Of a stretch of 14,534 nucleotides of DNA, positions 13,574 to 14,534 are shown in pieces. The translations under genes and the position numbers were made by a program. The stretch's first letter is position 1. Each line of letters begins with the position of its first letter. A model generated the notes under the pieces. It was given only the letters and a program-made list of their open reading frames with translations, ran no database searches and was not told the DNA's origin. Source of the DNA: Anaerolineae bacterium (GTDB lineage: Bacteria > Chloroflexota > Anaerolineae > 4572-78); assembly GCA_027022125.1 (NCBI GenBank), contig JALVZI010000085.1, positions 1 to 14,534 of the forward strand, in the 5' to 3' direction.

Positions 13574-14534
13574 CTATGTATGATATTCTGCGTTGATTTC
13601 CACATATTTGTACGATAAATCGCACGTCCAGTAAACGGCTTCCGCCGCACCGACGCCCAAATCAACCGTAATGAAAATATCGGTGTTTGCCGCCAGCGCC
13701 GCGCTCATCGCCGCCGCATCGAAAGGCAGCGGACGCCCCGCTTCCACCAGTCGCATGCGCACATTACCCGCCGCCAGCCACAGCGATACCCGCGCCGGGT
13801 CAACCTGTGCCCCGCTCCGCCCGACTGCCGCCAGAAATCGCCCCCAATTCGGGTCGTTGCCAAACAGCGCGGTTTTCGACAGCGGGGAAGTGGCAATCGT
13901 CTCCGCCGCGCGCACGGCATCCGTCTCCGACTGCGCGCCCGTCACCCGAATTTCGACCAGTTTGGTTGCCCCTTCGCCATCGCGGGCGATTTTTTTCGCC
14001 AGCCGCACACACACATTTTCCAGCGCATCCGCAAATTGCGCCAGTTCATCCCCGCCGAGCGTTTCGCCGCCCGCCGCGCCATTTGCCAGTGCCACCACCG
14101 TGTCGTTGGTGCTGGTATCGCCATCCACCGAAATGCGATTGAAACTGACCGCCACCGTGCGGCGCAAAACAGTCTGCAAATCGGCGGGGGCAATCGGCGC
14201 ATCGGTGGTGATGACCGCCAGCATGGTTGCCATATCGGGGTGAATCATCCCACTCCCTTTTGCCATTCCGGCGATTTGCACCATCCGCCCGCCGAGTTCC
14301 AACGCGATGGCGGCGGTTTTCGGCACGGTGTCGGTGGTCATAATGGCTTCTGCCGCCGCCGAAAAACCGCGTGGGGAGACGGTTTTCGCCGCGGCAGAAA
14401 TGCCGGCGCGCACGGTGTCCATCGGCATAGGGTGTCCGATGACGCCGGTACTCATCACAAAAACGGTATCGGCGGGCAGGTCGAGCGCGGTTTCAGTGGC
14501 GCGCGCCATTTCCGCCGCGTCGCGCAAGCCCTGT
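13574..14534 (-). CDS. argJ: Glutamate N-acetyltransferase / amino-acid N-acetyltransferase, N-terminus off window
   Basis: ArgJ recycles the acetyl group from N-acetylornithine to glutamate in the cyclic arginine pathway. The frame is open to the window end, so only about 319 C-terminal residues of roughly 400 are present. STGVIG (residue 26 onward counting from base 14527) supplies the oxyanion-hole region. KGSGMIHPDMATML contains the self-cleavage site; the nucleophilic Thr codon is 14227-14225, and the beta chain starts there. SVDGDTSTNDT, ARDGEGATK and GNDPNWGR are the expected downstream motifs, and the C-terminus DLSYKYVEINAEYHT is typical. The precursor should cleave itself into alpha and beta chains in the cytoplasm. 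Whether it is bifunctional cannot be read from motifs alone. No other arg gene is visible. No terminator was found after the stop. Confidence 0.95.
   Translation of the reverse strand, partial: QGLRDAAEMARATETALDLPADTVFVMSTGVIGHPMPMDTVRAGISAAAKTVSPRGFSAAAEAIMTTDTVPKTAAIALELGGRMVQIAGMAKGSGMIHPDMATMLAVITTDAPIAPADLQTVLRRTVAVSFNRISVDGDTSTNDTVVALANGAAGGETLGGDELAQFADALENVCVRLAKKIARDGEGATKLVEIRVTGAQSETDAVRAAETIATSPLSKTALFGNDPNWGRFLAAVGRSGAQVDPARVSLWLAAGNVRMRLVEAGRPLPFDAAAMSAALAANTDIFITVDLGVGAAEAVYWTCDLSYKYVEINAEYHT

Overview
The window looks like a chromosomal segment of a moderately G+C-rich bacterium. It holds eleven protein genes, of which the first (polA) and last (argJ) run off the window ends. 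No RNA genes, CRISPR array, phage genes or transposase were found. The mix of genes (an SDR-type L-threonine dehydrogenase-like protein, DUF4126 and DUF4013 membrane proteins, a YgeY-like M20 protein, a short RpoD-like sigma factor) and the many palindromic and short-period repeats between genes fit a free-living Chloroflexota member such as Anaerolineae. That placement is inference from general resemblance, not from a marker gene.

Layout. (1) 1-2226 (+): most of DNA polymerase I. It is followed by an oriC-like cluster of DnaA boxes, an intrinsic terminator and a double-hairpin repeat. (2) 2520-3400: an AT-rich patch with an EcsC-family gene (-). (3) 3405-5239 (-): three small integral membrane proteins (TM2-like, DUF4126, DUF4013) behind a strong promoter at 5298-5326. 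(4) 5457-6476 (+): L-threonine dehydrogenase-like SDR, sharing a bidirectional terminator with a convergent sigma-70 factor (6523-7443, -). (5) 7444-7846: AT-rich divergent promoter region. (6) RNase Z (+) converging on an M20/YgeY-like protein (-) whose active site appears degraded. (7) 10146-13061 (-): a polyprenyl-phosphate sugar transferase and a GT4 glycosyltransferase, a likely exopolysaccharide or glycan pair. (8) 13062-13573: gene-free repeat region. (9) argJ (-), arginine biosynthesis.

How the genes relate. Most are unrelated housekeeping or metabolic genes in short transcription units. The clear functional pairing is the initiating sugar transferase with the downstream-acting GT4 enzyme. 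The three membrane proteins may form one unit but have no known function.

The most unusual signals are three. The full-length M20 protein has replaced most of its metal ligands. Several genes have stop codons lying in or at the edge of short, drifting tandem repeats whose unit differs from gene to gene. A family of palindromic elements keeps its middle arms but swaps both the inner hairpin and the outer stem, and two near-identical 60-bp copies bracket the sugar transferase gene in inverted orientation.
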